A stretch of DNA of 41,617 nucleotides from Atribacterota bacterium. Its GTDB lineage: Bacteria > Atribacterota > Phoenicimicrobiia > Phoenicimicrobiales > Stramentimicrobiaceae. The notes beneath the pieces were generated by a model. The model saw nothing but the letters and a program-made list of their open reading frames with translations, had not been told where the DNA came from and did no database searches. A program made the translations under genes and the position numbers. Each line of letters opens with the position of its first letter. Positions within the stretch are counted from its first letter, which is position 1. This document shows positions 29,915 through 41,612 of the stretch, piece by piece. The stretch is taken from contig JAQVGY010000005.1 in the NCBI GenBank assembly GCA_028696495.1, forward strand, positions 1-41,617, written 5' to 3'.

Positions 29915-31855
29915 TTATTTAGAATTGTCTCCATCTTCTTCTTTATATTCGGCATCAAATACCTGCTCACCTTCTTTTGCATCACCCTGTGTATCTTCAG
30001 CCTGCTGGTCAGAAGAAGTGTCAGAATAAGTCTGCTGCTCTTGTTGTGTTGAAGACTGTTTGTAAATCTCCTCGGCAAGTCTATGTGAAGAGTTTGTCAG
30101 TTTTTCAATACCGGCCTTCATTTCCTCAACATTCTCTTCTTTAACTGCATTTCTCAATTGACTTATGTTTTCATTTATTTCGCTTTTCAAGCTTTCACTA
30201 ACCTTGTCTGCTGCGTCTTTAAGAGTTTTCTCAGTAGAATAAATCAAATTTTCTGCCTGGTTATGTACTTCTACTTTCTCTCTTTGCTTTGAATCTTCTT
30301 CGGCAAATTGCTCTGCTTCTTTGACCTTTTTCTGAATTTCCTCTTCGGTCAATCCACTGGAATGTTTAATGGTAATCTTTTGTTCTTTTCCAGTACCTTT
30401 ATCCTTAGCAGTTACTTTAAGAATACCATTGGCATCAATATCAAAAGCCACTTCTATCTGTGGCATTCCTCTGGGAGCAGGCGGGATTCCTACCAGCTGG
30501 AAACGCCCCAGGCTGGTATTGTCTTTAGCCAGAGATCTTTCTCCCTGCAGTACATTAATGTCGACAGCAGTCTGGTTATCAGATGCAGTGGAGAATATCT
30601 GGTTTCTGGATGCCGGGATGGTAGTATTCCTTTCAATTAATTTAGTAAAAACACCACCCAGAGTCTCTATACCCAGAGATAATGGTGTAACATCCAATAA
30701 CTGGATATCTTTTACTTCTCCCTTTAGTTTTCCACCCTGGATAGCCGCACCCATAGCTACCACCTCGTCAGGGTTAACTCCCTTATGAGGTTCTTTGCCA
30801 AAAATCTGTTTCACTATTTCATGTACTTTTGGCATTCTTGTTTGACCGCCTACCAGGATAACTTCATCGATATCATCTGCAGTCAGCTTTGCATCTTCCA
30901 ATGCCTTTTTACAGGGCTCTATTGTCCTGGATAGAATATCTTCGGTCAATTGCTCCAATTTGGCTCTGGTAAGAGTATAATTAAGGTGTTTCGGACCACT
31001 GGCATCTGCTGTGATAAAGGGCAGGTTTATATCAGTCTCCAGAGAAGAAGAAAGCTCACATTTTGCCTTTTCTGCTGCCTCTTTTAATCTCTGTAAAGCC
31101 ATCTGGTCTTTGCCTAAGTCAATACCCTGTTCCTTTTTAAAATTATCGATTAACCAGCTGACTACTCGCTGATCTAAGTCATCTCCTCCCAGGAAGGTAT
31201 CACCATTGGTTGACTTAACCTCAAAAACACCTTCTCCAATATCTAAAATGGAGATATCAAAAGTACCCCCGCCTAAGTCAAATACGGCGATTTTTTCATT
31301 TTTTTCTTTATCTAACCCATAAGCTAATGCTGCAGCAGTAGGTTCATTTATTATTCTCAATACATTCAAACCGGCTATTCTTCCCGCAGCTTTTGTCGCC
31401 TCCCTCTGATTGTCGTTAAAATAAGCAGGAACGGTAATTACTGCATCTTTAATCTCTTCTCCCAGATGATCTTCGGCTGCCTGTTTTAGTTTTTGTAATA
31501 CCATTGAAGATATTTCTTGAGGGCTATAAAATTTATCCTGAATCTTTATTCTTACATCTGTATGTTCCCCCTCTACAATATCATATGAGAGTACTTTTTT
31601 TATTTGCTGTACTTCAGGATCCGTAAAACGTCTCCCAATGAAACGTTTTACTGAATAGACCGTATTTTTAGAATTAGTCACTGCCTGCCTCTTCGCTAAC
31701 AGACCGACTAATCTTTCTCCTTTTTTGGTAAAAGCCACCATAGATGGTGTAGTTCTGCTGCCTTCTTTGTTCTCTATAATAACAGGTTTGCCACCCTCTA
31801 TAATGGCAACAACCGAATTTGTAGTTCCTAAATCAATTCCAACTGCTTTTGCCAT
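29915..31855 (-). CDS. dnaK: Chaperone protein DnaK (Hsp70)
   Basis: 646 aa; [33 protein letters not shown]. Confidence 0.99.
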   Translation of the reverse strand: MAKAVGIDLGTTNSVVAIIEGGKPVIIENKEGSRTTPSMVAFTKKGERLVGLLAKRQAVTNSKNTVYSVKRFIGRRFTDPEVQQIKKVLSYDIVEGEHTDVRIKIQDKFYSPQEISSMVLQKLKQAAEDHLGEEIKDAVITVPAYFNDNQREATKAAGRIAGLNVLRIINEPTAAALAYGLDKEKNEKIAVFDLGGGTFDISILDIGEGVFEVKSTNGDTFLGGDDLDQRVVSWLIDNFKKEQGIDLGKDQMALQRLKEAAEKAKCELSSSLETDINLPFITADASGPKHLNYTLTRAKLEQLTEDILSRTIEPCKKALEDAKLTADDIDEVILVGGQTRMPKVHEIVKQIFGKEPHKGVNPDEVVAMGAAIQGGKLKGEVKDIQLLDVTPLSLGIETLGGVFTKLIERNTTIPASRNQIFSTASDNQTAVDINVLQGERSLAKDNTSLGRFQLVGIPPAPRGMPQIEVAFDIDANGILKVTAKDKGTGKEQKITIKHSSGLTEEEIQKKVKEAEQFAEEDSKQREKVEVHNQAENLIYSTEKTLKDAADKVSESLKSEINENISQLRNAVKEENVEEMKAGIEKLTNSSHRLAEEIYKQSSTQQEQQTYSDTSSDQQAEDTQGDAKEGEQVFDAEYKEEDGDNSK

Positions 31856-31919
31856 AATTATTTTCCTCCATTTGTATCGTTTTTATTAATCTTATCATTT
31901 TTTTCCTTATAATCCTCTT

Positions 31920-32576
31920 TCAGGATTCAGTTTTTTTCTCGTTCTCCTTTTGTCTTTTAACAATTCCTTTGGAAACCTTAACCACAGAAGGTCTGATAAC
32001 TTTTGATTTTAAATAGTATCCTTTAACCAATTCTTCCGCGACGGTATCCTCAGGATATTTTTCAGAATCAACATTCATAATAGCTTCATGACAATAAGGG
32101 TCGAATTTTTCACCTATGGCCTTAATAGGTTTTAAACCCTCTTTTTCTAATATATTTCCAAAAAGTTTTAATATTTCTCTCAACCCTTCTTTAATATTCT
32201 CAATATTCTTTTCACCGGAGTGTGTATCAGTATAGGAAGAAGCCCTTTCTAAATTATCAATTACCGATAAGAGCTGACAGATTAAATCCTGTTTGGCATA
32301 TTCCATAAATTCCTGCTTTTTCTTCTCTTCTCTCTTCCGGTAGTTTTCAAAATCAGCTTGCATCCTTATTAGTTGTTCCTTATAGGATTTTTCACTTTCT
32401 TTTATTTTTTCAAGCTCTACTTCTTTTTCTTTAACATTTTCTTCAAGATTTTTCAGCCGTTCATTTTGTAGCGCAATCTCTTCTAAAAGCCCTGTTTTTT
32501 TCATCTTTTTGTGTTCTTCATTCTGGATATCAGGTGAAACACCTTCATCTTTTATTTGCTGTTCATTTTGTTCCAT
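31920..32576 (-). CDS. grpE: Nucleotide exchange factor GrpE
   Basis: 218 aa; coiled coil, RMQADFENYRKREEKKKQE, C-terminal GYYLKSKVIRPSVVKVSKG. Confidence 0.97.
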   Translation of the reverse strand: MEQNEQQIKDEGVSPDIQNEEHKKMKKTGLLEEIALQNERLKNLEENVKEKEVELEKIKESEKSYKEQLIRMQADFENYRKREEKKKQEFMEYAKQDLICQLLSVIDNLERASSYTDTHSGEKNIENIKEGLREILKLFGNILEKEGLKPIKAIGEKFDPYCHEAIMNVDSEKYPEDTVAEELVKGYYLKSKVIRPSVVKVSKGIVKRQKENEKKTES

Positions 32577-32651
32577 CGCTGACCTCTCCTGTTAAACATA
32601 TTTATATTTTTAATGTCTTTTAAGATAAATAAATCTTATTAATCGATTATG

Positions 32652-33680
32652 TTATTCAGATAGTATCTCACTCAACTGTTCGGCAATAAAGTCCAATACC
32701 GAAACCGATTTTGAATAATTCATCCTCGTTGGACCCAATACACTGATAGCACCTCTCAATTTTCCTTTCAGAAGATATTGTCTGGTAATTACACTGCAAT
32801 CCTCCATAACATCCTGTCCCAGCTCACTGCCAATAATAATATCAATCTGATTTTCGAGAATGGGTTTCCTCATGATTTTAATAAGATTCTCTTCCTCTTC
32901 AATAAAATCAAAGAAATAATTCAATTTTTCAATCTCTTTGAATTCAGGCTGTTTCAATATATAGCTGCGGTTACCAAGAAAAAGTCTTGTCTCATCCTCT
33001 GTAAAATCAAAACATTCCTCCATCAACTTCCAGATTGAGTCCAGAGTCTGATATTTAAAGTAATAATGATAAATTTGGTTTAACATCTCATCATTAACGA
33101 CTTCTAAACTCTTGCCATAGAATTCTTTTTTTATAATCTGAGAGATTGCTTCCAAATTTTCATCAGAAATAGTACAGTTGACCTTCATCATCTTCTGAAA
33201 AAATAAACCGCTGTTAGTTACCAGGGTCACTAAAATACGCTGGTTATCCAGGGTAACAAAATGGATATCTTTTAAGGTATCCTTTATCATATTAGGAGCC
33301 AAAACGACACCTAAATTATGAGTTAGTCTGGAGATTAATATGGAGGTAACCTTCATTATTTCATTGTAATCTCTCACAATTTTGTATTGTTCTCTTACCT
33401 CTTCTTTTTCTTCTTCACTCAGATGAACAACCTCTTTTTCCATTAGTTGATCTACGTAATAGCGATAGCCTTTATCAGTAGGTATACGCCCTGCTGAAGT
33501 GTGTGGCTTCATTAAGAACCCTTGTTTTTCCAACAGTTGCAGATCATTACGAACAGTTGCTGTGCTGATGCTCAAACCATAATATGCCACAATCATCTCA
33601 GAGCTAACCGGTTCTGCTTTGGTGATATAAAGATGCACCACAGCATTTAAAATAGTATTTATCCTATCGTTTATACTCAT
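32652..33680 (-). CDS. hrcA: Heat-inducible transcription repressor HrcA
   Basis: 342 aa; ISTATVRNDLQLLEKQGFLMKPHTSAGRIPTDKGYRYYVD; preceded by CIRCE. Confidence 0.98.
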   Translation of the reverse strand: MSINDRINTILNAVVHLYITKAEPVSSEMIVAYYGLSISTATVRNDLQLLEKQGFLMKPHTSAGRIPTDKGYRYYVDQLMEKEVVHLSEEEKEEVREQYKIVRDYNEIMKVTSILISRLTHNLGVVLAPNMIKDTLKDIHFVTLDNQRILVTLVTNSGLFFQKMMKVNCTISDENLEAISQIIKKEFYGKSLEVVNDEMLNQIYHYYFKYQTLDSIWKLMEECFDFTEDETRLFLGNRSYILKQPEFKEIEKLNYFFDFIEEEENLIKIMRKPILENQIDIIIGSELGQDVMEDCSVITRQYLLKGKLRGAISVLGPTRMNYSKSVSVLDFIAEQLSEILSE

Positions 33681-33694
33681 ATTTTTACCTCAGA

Positions 33695-33721
33695 TTAGCA
33701 CTCTAAGGTCGAGAGTGCTAA
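33695..33721. promoter_or_regulatory. CIRCE operator (HrcA binding site)
   Basis: Exact TTAGCACTC-N9-GAGTGCTAA. Confidence 0.98.
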
Positions 33722-33731
33722 TTTCTTTTTT

Positions 33732-33760
33732 ACAATATCACTGAACAGGCTTTTTGTCAA
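33732..33760 (-). promoter_or_regulatory. Sigma-A-like promoter of the hrcA-grpE-dnaK-dnaJ operon
   Basis: Minus strand TTGACA (33760-33755) - N17 - TATTGT (33737-33732), just upstream of CIRCE. Confidence 0.8.
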
Positions 33761-33803
33761 TAGTTTTATACCCATTATAAGACATCCTAATAGATAAAGA
33801 AAC

Positions 33804-34952
33804 TCAATCTAAAAATTCTGTAAAGACATTATTAGCCAGCAGAATACCCTTTTTAGTAAGTAGATAGTTGCTCCCATTATCTGCCAATAAACCCTGCTCC
33901 TGTAAAGTTTGTAATGGTGTGTAGAATACCTTTTCCACAGGGACCTTAAACTTTTTCCTGAAATCATCCTTGTTTAACCCTTCCATCATCCTCAATTTTA
34001 GAATTATTGTTTCAGCCATTCTTTCTTTCAAAGGAAGGATTTCCTGATATCGAATTGGTAAGATACCGCTTTCAAGAAGATTGATATACTGATTTAAGTC
34101 CCGGTAATTCTGATAACGTTTATTATCAAGATAGGAAGTTGCCCCGGCTCCAATGCCCAGATATGATTCGTTTTTCCAATATAGCTCATTATGAATACAT
34201 CTTTTCCCGGTTAAGGCAAAATTGGATATCTCATAATGTTCATAGCCATTCCCAGAAAATAAATCAATGGCACTCACAAAAAGTTTACTACAAAAATCAT
34301 CAGAGGGAAGTCTTGCCTTGCCTGATTCTATAAACTCGTAAAAGGGGGTACCCTGTTCAATAGTTAATGCGTAAAGAGATATGTGTTCCGGTCTGAGCAT
34401 CATTAACTCTTTTAATGTTTTCTCAAATTCTCTTTTGCTTAACCCGGGCAAACCAAACATCAGGTCAACATTGATATTATTAAACCCTGCATATCTCGCC
34501 AGTTGATATGTTTTCATAATATCTTCTTTGCTGTGGATTCTGCCAATCTTCTTCAATACCCTGTCATTAAAGGACTGTCCTCCTATGCTAATTCTATTTA
34601 CACCTGCCCGGAATATTGTTTTAATCTTATCACCATCTATCGTTCCGGGATTAACTTCTATTGTAATCTCTGCTTTTTCAGCAACAGAAAAATTATAAAA
34701 ACAGGAAGATAAAATTTCCTTCAGTTGCTCCCCTTCTAATACAGTGGGAGTGCCTCCACCCACATAGATTGAAATCAGCTCCATATCTTTGATTTTTCGA
34801 CCATAAATCTCAATCTCATTTATCAAAGCAGAAACATATCTTTCCTTCAACTCATCATCATGGCTCACAATGGAAAAAAAATCACAATAAGGGCATTTGG
34901 AAAGACAGAATGGTATATGGATATAGAGGCCTATTTTTTTATTAATACTCAT
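33804..34952 (-). CDS. hemW: Radical SAM heme chaperone HemW
   Basis: 382 aa; YIHIPFCLSKCPYCDFFS (CxxxCxxC), YVGGGTPTVL, GGQSFND. Confidence 0.93.
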   Translation of the reverse strand: MSINKKIGLYIHIPFCLSKCPYCDFFSIVSHDDELKERYVSALINEIEIYGRKIKDMELISIYVGGGTPTVLEGEQLKEILSSCFYNFSVAEKAEITIEVNPGTIDGDKIKTIFRAGVNRISIGGQSFNDRVLKKIGRIHSKEDIMKTYQLARYAGFNNINVDLMFGLPGLSKREFEKTLKELMMLRPEHISLYALTIEQGTPFYEFIESGKARLPSDDFCSKLFVSAIDLFSGNGYEHYEISNFALTGKRCIHNELYWKNESYLGIGAGATSYLDNKRYQNYRDLNQYINLLESGILPIRYQEILPLKERMAETIILKLRMMEGLNKDDFRKKFKVPVEKVFYTPLQTLQEQGLLADNGSNYLLTKKGILLANNVFTEFLD

Positions 34953-34970
34953 CGCAGATATTTAACTATT

Positions 34971-36785
34971 TCAATCAATCTTTAAAATACTCATAAATGC
35001 TTCCTGGGGAATCTCTACCTTTCCTATCCTTTTCATTCTTTTTTTACCTGCTTTCTGTTTTTCCAGTAGTTTTCTCTTCCTGGTAATATCCCCGCCATAG
35101 CATTTCGCTAAAACATTCTTCTTCAACGCCCTCACGGTAGAACGAGCAATAATTTTATGGTTTATTCTTGCCTGAATAGGTACTTCAAACAATTGATGCG
35201 GAATTGCTGTTTTCAGGTTATCTACCAGTTTTCTGGCTCGCTCATAAGCTTTATCCTTATGAGAAATAAAGGATAGATTGTCAACCACATCCTGATTGAC
35301 TAATATTTCAACTTTTATCAATGCTGAACTCTGGTAACCTATAATATGGTAGTCAATACTGGCATATCCCTTGCTGATTGATTTAATTCGGTCATAAAAA
35401 TCAAGCATGATTTCATTTAAAGGCAAATGGTATAATAATCGGGCTCTATCCTTATCCAGATATTCCAAATTCTTAAATATCCCTCTCCTGTCCTGTAACA
35501 GCTCCATTACTCCGCCCACAAATTGACTGGGAGAAATAAGAGTCAGTTCAATAAACGGCTCTTCAATAAAATCAATCAAATTGGTATCAGGTAATTCTGA
35601 GGGGTTATTAATCTCTACAACCTTCTTATCCTTCAAATGAACCCTATATAAAACGCTGGGAGTGGTGGCAATTAATTGAATTTTATACTCCCTTTCCAAT
35701 CTTTCCTGAATAATCTCCATATGCAGCAAACCAAGAAAGCCGCATCGAAAACCAAATCCAAGTGCAGGAGAGTTTTCGGCAATAAAGCTGATGGAAGAAT
35801 CGTTTAAGCTCAGTTTTTCCAGTGCATATTGCAGATTGGGGTAATCTTCATTTTCAACAGGATAGAAACTGCAAAATACAACAGGTGTAACCTTTTTATA
35901 ACCGGGGAGTTGCTGAGATGAGGGACGCTCAGCATCAGTAATAGTGTCACCGACTTTGGTCAAGCTAACATCCTTAAAACTTGCGGTCAGGTATCCTACT
36001 TCTCCAACAGAAAGCTGGTTTACACTCTTTCTTTTTGGAATAAAAATTCCCACTTCATTTACTTCGTAATTCTTTTTATTAGACATGGTCTGGATTTTCA
36101 TACCAGGTTTGACCAGACCATTGACAACTCTAATATAGACGATAGAGCCTTGATAGGGATTATAAACTGAATCAAAAATCAATGCCTGTAATGGTTCCTT
36201 AACACTACCTCCTGGATGAGGTATATACTCGATAACAGCTTCCAGCATCTCTCTTATGCCGGTACCATCTTTGGCACTGACCAGGAATATAGGGCTATTC
36301 TCCAATCCTTTAATCTTTCTAATCTCATTGCTAACTTTTTCAATATCAGCAGTGGGTAAATCAATCTTATTTATAACCGGTATTATGGACAGGTTATTTT
36401 CCATTGCCATCTGGACATTGGAAATAGTCTGGGCTTGAACCCCCTGTGCAGCATCGACTACCAGTAAAGCCCCTTCACAAGCTGCCAGGTTACGAGATAC
36501 CTCATAGGAAAAATCAACATGTCCGGGAGTGTCAATTAAATTGAAAACATACTGCCCTCCCTTTAAAGATTTATATATAATACGAACCGCCTTTGATTTT
36601 ATGGTAATACCTTTTTCCCTCTCTAAATCCATATTATCAAGAATCTGCTCTCTCTTTTCCCTCTGGCTGACTGTATCGGTTATTTCCAGAATGCGGTCTG
36701 CAATTGTTGATTTTCCATGATCAATATGGGCTATAATAGAGAAATTACGAATATCTTCAATTTTAATAGGTTGAATCATTTTCAT
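34971..36785 (-). CDS. lepA: Elongation factor 4 (LepA)
   Basis: 604 aa; [23 protein letters not shown]-terminal [23 protein letters not shown]. Confidence 0.98.
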   Translation of the reverse strand: MKMIQPIKIEDIRNFSIIAHIDHGKSTIADRILEITDTVSQREKREQILDNMDLEREKGITIKSKAVRIIYKSLKGGQYVFNLIDTPGHVDFSYEVSRNLAACEGALLVVDAAQGVQAQTISNVQMAMENNLSIIPVINKIDLPTADIEKVSNEIRKIKGLENSPIFLVSAKDGTGIREMLEAVIEYIPHPGGSVKEPLQALIFDSVYNPYQGSIVYIRVVNGLVKPGMKIQTMSNKKNYEVNEVGIFIPKRKSVNQLSVGEVGYLTASFKDVSLTKVGDTITDAERPSSQQLPGYKKVTPVVFCSFYPVENEDYPNLQYALEKLSLNDSSISFIAENSPALGFGFRCGFLGLLHMEIIQERLEREYKIQLIATTPSVLYRVHLKDKKVVEINNPSELPDTNLIDFIEEPFIELTLISPSQFVGGVMELLQDRRGIFKNLEYLDKDRARLLYHLPLNEIMLDFYDRIKSISKGYASIDYHIIGYQSSALIKVEILVNQDVVDNLSFISHKDKAYERARKLVDNLKTAIPHQLFEVPIQARINHKIIARSTVRALKKNVLAKCYGGDITRKRKLLEKQKAGKKRMKRIGKVEIPQEAFMSILKID

Positions 36786-38376
36786 CTATTTCCTTCATCT
36801 TTCTACTGCTAATTGCTTTAATAATCGGTCTGATATTTTTAAATTCAGGGATACCCATTATTATACCACTTAAATAATATACTATTATACCTGACAAACC
36901 AGAAACAAAGACCTGGCCAAATTGGAATATTTTCAGACTCATATTATATCTAAAATCAAAATAACGGGCAAATCCCCAGCAGGTTAAAGCCATTATCAGG
37001 CACGCCAGGATAGATTTTCCGGTAAATAGGAAGAGTCCCCTGTTATATATACCCTGAACTTTCTTATCTAAGGCAATACTTAAAATTATAAGATGCAATA
37101 TCGCTGAGATTGAGGTAGCCAATGCCAATCCCGCATGTGCCATAAAACGCACTAAAATTAAATCTAAAACAATATTGAAGATTACTACATAGATGCCTAT
37201 CTTCAGTGGTGTCCTGGTATCTTTCAAGGCATAGAATGAGCTTACTACCAATCTTAAAATAGCAGTAGCAAAAAGTCCTATAGAGTAACAAACCAGTGCC
37301 ACTTCAGTGATAGAGGTATCCTGAGAACTGAATAAACCATGCTGGTAAAATAATCGTACAACAGGATAACTGAGCACAATTAACCCAACTGTAGAAGGAA
37401 GAGTAAAAAAAGAGAGGAGCTTGTACCCAAAAGCAAAACTATCCTTCATTTTATCCATCTCACCCCTGGCAATATGTTGGGACAGTGTAGGAAGTATGGC
37501 AATAGATAGTGCTATGGCAAAAACACCAAGAGGAAACTGCATAAGCCGATTGGCATAATACAATGCTGATATACTTCCATGTGCCAGATATGATGCAATA
37601 ATGCGGTCGACAGCAAAATTAATTTTGTCAATTGCCAGCCCAAAAATTGCTGGAATCAACATCTGGAAGAGAATTCTTACTTCCCGGTCCTGAAGATTTA
37701 AGGTCCATTGATAATGGAACTTTTTCTTAATTAAAGAAGGGATGTGTATCAGCACCTGTACCAATCCCCCTACCATTACCCCTAATGACAGGCTATAAAT
37801 ACCGGCTTTGCCGGCAAAATAAAGAGCAAAGAGGATAATTCCTATATTTAGCATTGCAGGTGCTAAAGCCGGTATGAAAAATTCCTGATAAGAATTTAAA
37901 ATACCCATAAACAAAGCGGCTATAGAGGCAAACACAATATAAGGAAACATAATTCTGGTCAGCTGAACAGTCAGGAGGTATTTTTCTGGAGAGTGTTTAA
38001 ACCCGCTGGCCAGAAGACTTACTAAAAAAGGCGCTCCCCATATTCCCAGAGTTACGATAACTATCAGAGCTAAAATTAAAAGGTTTAAAACATTGCTGGC
38101 AAAGACATCTGCCCTTTTTTTATCCTGATTGGCTAAACATCCTGAAAAAATTGGAACAAAGGAAGTATTTAAAGCTCCCTCACCGATAATACTTCTTAAC
38201 AGGTTTGGAATCATAAATGCTATAAAAAAGGCATCTGTTTCAAAACCTGCTCCAAATTGATTGGAAATAACCATTTCTCTGCCCAACCCCAGAATCCGGC
38301 AAACCAGTGTTGCTGCCATCACTATACCGGTATATCTGGCAACCCGTAAATTGCTATTGGTCATTTTTGTCTCCAA
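36763..38376 (-). CDS. murJ: Lipid II flippase MurJ
   Basis: 537 aa; multi-[35 protein letters not shown] and [13 protein letters not shown]. Confidence 0.95.
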   Translation of the reverse strand: METKMTNSNLRVARYTGIVMAATLVCRILGLGREMVISNQFGAGFETDAFFIAFMIPNLLRSIIGEGALNTSFVPIFSGCLANQDKKRADVFASNVLNLLILALIVIVTLGIWGAPFLVSLLASGFKHSPEKYLLTVQLTRIMFPYIVFASIAALFMGILNSYQEFFIPALAPAMLNIGIILFALYFAGKAGIYSLSLGVMVGGLVQVLIHIPSLIKKKFHYQWTLNLQDREVRILFQMLIPAIFGLAIDKINFAVDRIIASYLAHGSISALYYANRLMQFPLGVFAIALSIAILPTLSQHIARGEMDKMKDSFAFGYKLLSFFTLPSTVGLIVLSYPVVRLFYQHGLFSSQDTSITEVALVCYSIGLFATAILRLVVSSFYALKDTRTPLKIGIYVVIFNIVLDLILVRFMAHAGLALATSISAILHLIILSIALDKKVQGIYNRGLFLFTGKSILACLIMALTCWGFARYFDFRYNMSLKIFQFGQVFVSGLSGIIVYYLSGIIMGIPEFKNIRPIIKAISSRKMKEIDENDSTY

Positions 38377-38422
38377 TTATCTCAGTTATTTATGAACTAT
38401 TTTATTTAAGCTTTTTTATTTC

Positions 38423-38451
38423 TTGATTTTAATTTGAAAAGATGGTAAAAT
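38423..38451 (+). promoter_or_regulatory. Sigma-A-like promoter for rpsT
   Basis: TTGATT (38423-38428) - N17 - TAAAAT (38446-38451). Confidence 0.65.
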
Positions 38452-38484
38452 TTACCAGCAAAATCTTTCAGAAAGGAAGCAATT

Positions 38485-38790
38485 ATGCCCATTATTAAGT
38501 CAGCAATAAAAAGAGTTAAAATTTCAGAAAAACAGCTTAAGCGAAATTCTGCTTATAAATCCAGAGTTAAGACATTTATCAAAAAGTTTGAAAATTCCTT
38601 AAACACTGAAGATAAAGATGCTATAGAACAACATTACCGTCAATGTGTTTCTGTTCTGGACAAAGCTGCTCAAAAAGGTATTCTGGCAAAAAATACGGTA
38701 TCCAGAAAAAAATCTTTACTGGCAAAAAAATTTAAACTTCATTCTTTAAATGCCCAGAGTGAAGCTGCTCAGAACCCTGAAAAGAAATAA
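38485..38790 (+). CDS. rpsT: 30S ribosomal protein S20
   Basis: 101 aa; MPIIKSAIKRVKISEKQLKRNSAYKSRVKTFIKKFE; preceded by GAAAGGA. Confidence 0.96.
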   Translation: MPIIKSAIKRVKISEKQLKRNSAYKSRVKTFIKKFENSLNTEDKDAIEQHYRQCVSVLDKAAQKGILAKNTVSRKKSLLAKKFKLHSLNAQSEAAQNPEKK

Positions 38791-38797
38791 ATTGGTC

Positions 38798-39811
38798 TCA
38801 TTTTATTATCTTTATAACTAATTGCTCAAGCACTATATCGGGAAGCAAACAACCTGTTTTAAGACTGATTTCAGCATCCAGCAAATAATGGAATGCTCTT
38901 TTTAATTCACCCATTTTGTACCTTTGAGATTGGGTGATTAACTTTTTTACCACAAAATAAGGGAGACTCTTATCTCCCTTATTTTTTTTGTAATTGTTAG
39001 GTGACAATTTTTTCTGAAAAATTAATCTTATCTGCCGATTAAGCATAGCCAGGATTTGTAAAGGATGGTATTCATTGCTATCCATTAACATTTTGAGCAA
39101 AGAAAGTGCTTTATCACCTTTGCGCTCCCCTACTGCATCGACAAAATCAAATATGTTCCCTTCCTGTATCCCATATATATTTTCAATGAGGACCTCTTTA
39201 TCTATTTTAATATTCGAGTCTCCTAAATAGCAGAATAATTTTTCCAGTTCATTGCTAATCAGGGCTAAATCATTTTCGGTTATTCTCTGCAGATAATAGA
39301 TTGCTTCCTCATCTATCTCAGTTTTTGCCTCCTGACATCGCATCTTTATCCACAGTCTGGTCTGAGATGCATTCATTTTGGGAAGGGAGACAATTGCTCC
39401 ATACTTTGTTATCTTTTCCATACTAAAATTGGAAGGTATACGCTTACCATTGGAGAAAAGCAATACCATTAAATTATTATAATTAAAGGACAGCCTGTCT
39501 ATCATAGAAATTAGTTTTTGCATTAGAGGACTTTTAATTTTTTCTAACTCTCTGATAACAATACATTGGACACCCACACCTAAAGGTAATGTTTGCAGTG
39601 AATTAACCAGACGGCTAAAATCTAATTTTTCACCATAGAATATTTCATAATTCACCAGCTTTTTTTGCCTGGAAAATTGTTCCCTGAGCTTATCTAAAAC
39701 AATTTTATGCAGATAGTCCTCTTCTCCATAAATTAGATAGATGGGTTTAATAATATTTCGCTCTATCTCTTTTATCATGGTATTATAATCAAGAATTCTT
39801 TGCTTTTCCAT
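38798..39811 (-). CDS. holA: DNA polymerase III subunit delta
   Basis: 337 aa; PIYLIYGEEDYLHKIVLDKL, LLKMLMDSNEYHPLQILAMLNRQIRLIFQ. Confidence 0.92.
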   Translation of the reverse strand: MEKQRILDYNTMIKEIERNIIKPIYLIYGEEDYLHKIVLDKLREQFSRQKKLVNYEIFYGEKLDFSRLVNSLQTLPLGVGVQCIVIRELEKIKSPLMQKLISMIDRLSFNYNNLMVLLFSNGKRIPSNFSMEKITKYGAIVSLPKMNASQTRLWIKMRCQEAKTEIDEEAIYYLQRITENDLALISNELEKLFCYLGDSNIKIDKEVLIENIYGIQEGNIFDFVDAVGERKGDKALSLLKMLMDSNEYHPLQILAMLNRQIRLIFQKKLSPNNYKKNKGDKSLPYFVVKKLITQSQRYKMGELKRAFHYLLDAEISLKTGCLLPDIVLEQLVIKIIK

Positions 39812-39824
39812 AATATTTCAGTCT

Positions 39825-41612
39825 CTACCTTAAAGTTTTTATTTTATATTTTTGACCATTACTATCGATTAAGACAGTTCCATTACAATCTGTTCTAAAC
39901 ACTCTCCGGCAACAACAATCCAATCTTTCTAAAATATCCTGATGGGGGTGGTTAAAGTTGTTTAAGCCCACTGAAATCACTGCTACTTCAGGATGAACCT
40001 TCTCCATAAAGCACTCAGTACTGGAGGTTATGCTTCCATGGTGAGCTACTTTCAATATATCACTTTTTAATAAATTATCCCAATTTAGCAGGTTAATCTC
40101 TGCTTTTTCTTCAATATCACCGGTAAACAGGAAGCTGGTGTTTTTATAAAGTAATTTTAACACAATTGAATGATTATTAAAATTACTTTCATTACCATAG
40201 ACAGGCAGATTCAAGGAATTAAGGACTATTATTTCCAAATCTGGTGCCAACCTGATAGTATCCCCTGTTCCTGGCTTATAATAATATATACTATCATCTC
40301 CCCTGATTAAAGAGAGAAACTCATTATAAATAGCACACTGAGTATTTATTCCGCTATCAACAACCATATCTACCTTCATCTCTTTGAGAACAGAAACCAG
40401 CCCTTTCAAATGGTCTAAATCAGGGTGGCTAAGAACCATCATATCTATACTGCCAATCCCCAGTCTTCTCAAATATGGTAGCACAACTTTTTTGCCAATA
40501 TCAAAATCATTATATGGCATCCCGCCCCCATCAATTAAAATATTTTTTTTCTCAGGTGTTTGAATCAGGATAGAATCTCCCTGCCCAACATTGATAAAAT
40601 GAACCGAGAGTGTATTTGCAGAAAAGATAGGTGGAATAATTAAAAATAGAACCAAAGATGTAACGATAGTCCAAAATAGTATCTTCTTTTTTACCATATT
40701 TAGCTCAGACCAGTAAGCAAGGGTTAAAGATAATAGGATGAGAAAAAAATAATAAAACAAAATTTGAAACATTTTCGGTTGTGCAATATATTGGAAGGCA
40801 AAGGGCAAAGAGGTAGACAACCTGGTTATAAATATCAATAATCTTATAAATACTCGATTTATTATGGCAAATACTCCCGCACAGGGTATAAATATAAAAG
40901 AAAAGAGGACTGAAATTATACCTAAAACCAAAATTATGCTGATCAGAGGCACAATGATTAGATTAGATAATAGGGCTATATTGGAAATCTTATAAAAAAA
41001 GTAGGCCGACAGAGGTGCCACACCTAACCAGGCAGCTGCGGAAACCGCTAATGGCTGAGAAATAAAAGAAGGCAGGAAGCTTATTCTCTCCTCAATTATT
41101 GGTTTAAGAAAAATAATAAAAAATGTTACTGTGAAAGATAATAAAAAACCAGCATCAAATAATAACAGAGGCTGATAAAAGAGTAATATTAATGCTGCCA
41201 AATAGAGGCTATTACTCAGATGATAAGGTCTATTGACATATCCTGCTATTAGCATTGTAGAAAACATAATAGTTGCCCTGCTTACTGAAGGCCGAAAACC
41301 GGCAATAGCAGCATATCCCAGCAAGAAAACAATAATAATAATGTAACTCCAATTTTTTCTACTGCCAAAAAATGGTATAAATTTAGAAACAAAGAAAAGA
41401 GCTGCCGCAATGATTCCCACATGTAAACCGGATATTGCCAGTATATGCATAACACCGGCATCTTGAAAAATAAGTTCCCATTGTGAAGGAATTTCTTTTC
41501 TATTACCTGTGATAATTGCCTTTATCAGTGTATTACAGGGATAATTAAATAGACTATCAATACTATTTTCTACTCTATTTCTCAGGTAATTAAGAAAATA
41601 AGCCAAACCCAA
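39825..41612 (-). CDS. comEC: ComEC/Rec2-family DNA uptake protein, 5'-truncated by the window edge
   Basis: Competence-domain TM region (HILAISGLHVGII) and C-terminal metallo-beta-lactamase domain (HFINVGQGDSILIQTP, LSHPDLDHLKGL, VAHHGS). Called TTG start is close to the edge; the gene likely extends beyond it. Confidence 0.93.
   Translation of the reverse strand: MGLAYFLNYLRNRVENSIDSLFNYPCNTLIKAIITGNRKEIPSQWELIFQDAGVMHILAISGLHVGIIAAALFFVSKFIPFFGSRKNWSYIIIIVFLLGYAAIAGFRPSVSRATIMFSTMLIAGYVNRPYHLSNSLYLAALILLFYQPLLLFDAGFLLSFTVTFFIIFLKPIIEERISFLPSFISQPLAVSAAAWLGVAPLSAYFFYKISNIALLSNLIIVPLISIILVLGIISVLFSFIFIPCAGVFAIINRVFIRLLIFITRLSTSLPFAFQYIAQPKMFQILFYYFFLILLSLTLAYWSELNMVKKKILFWTIVTSLVLFLIIPPIFSANTLSVHFINVGQGDSILIQTPEKKNILIDGGGMPYNDFDIGKKVVLPYLRRLGIGSIDMMVLSHPDLDHLKGLVSVLKEMKVDMVVDSGINTQCAIYNEFLSLIRGDDSIYYYKPGTGDTIRLAPDLEIIVLNSLNLPVYGNESNFNNHSIVLKLLYKNTSFLFTGDIEEKAEINLLNWDNLLKSDILKVAHHGSITSSTECFMEKVHPEVAVISVGLNNFNHPHQDILERLDCCCRRVFRTDCNGTVLIDSNGQKYKIKTLR

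Noticed and set aside
37064-37291. Minus-strand 75-aa ORF within murJ
   Set aside because: Alternative frame inside murJ; no independent evidence.
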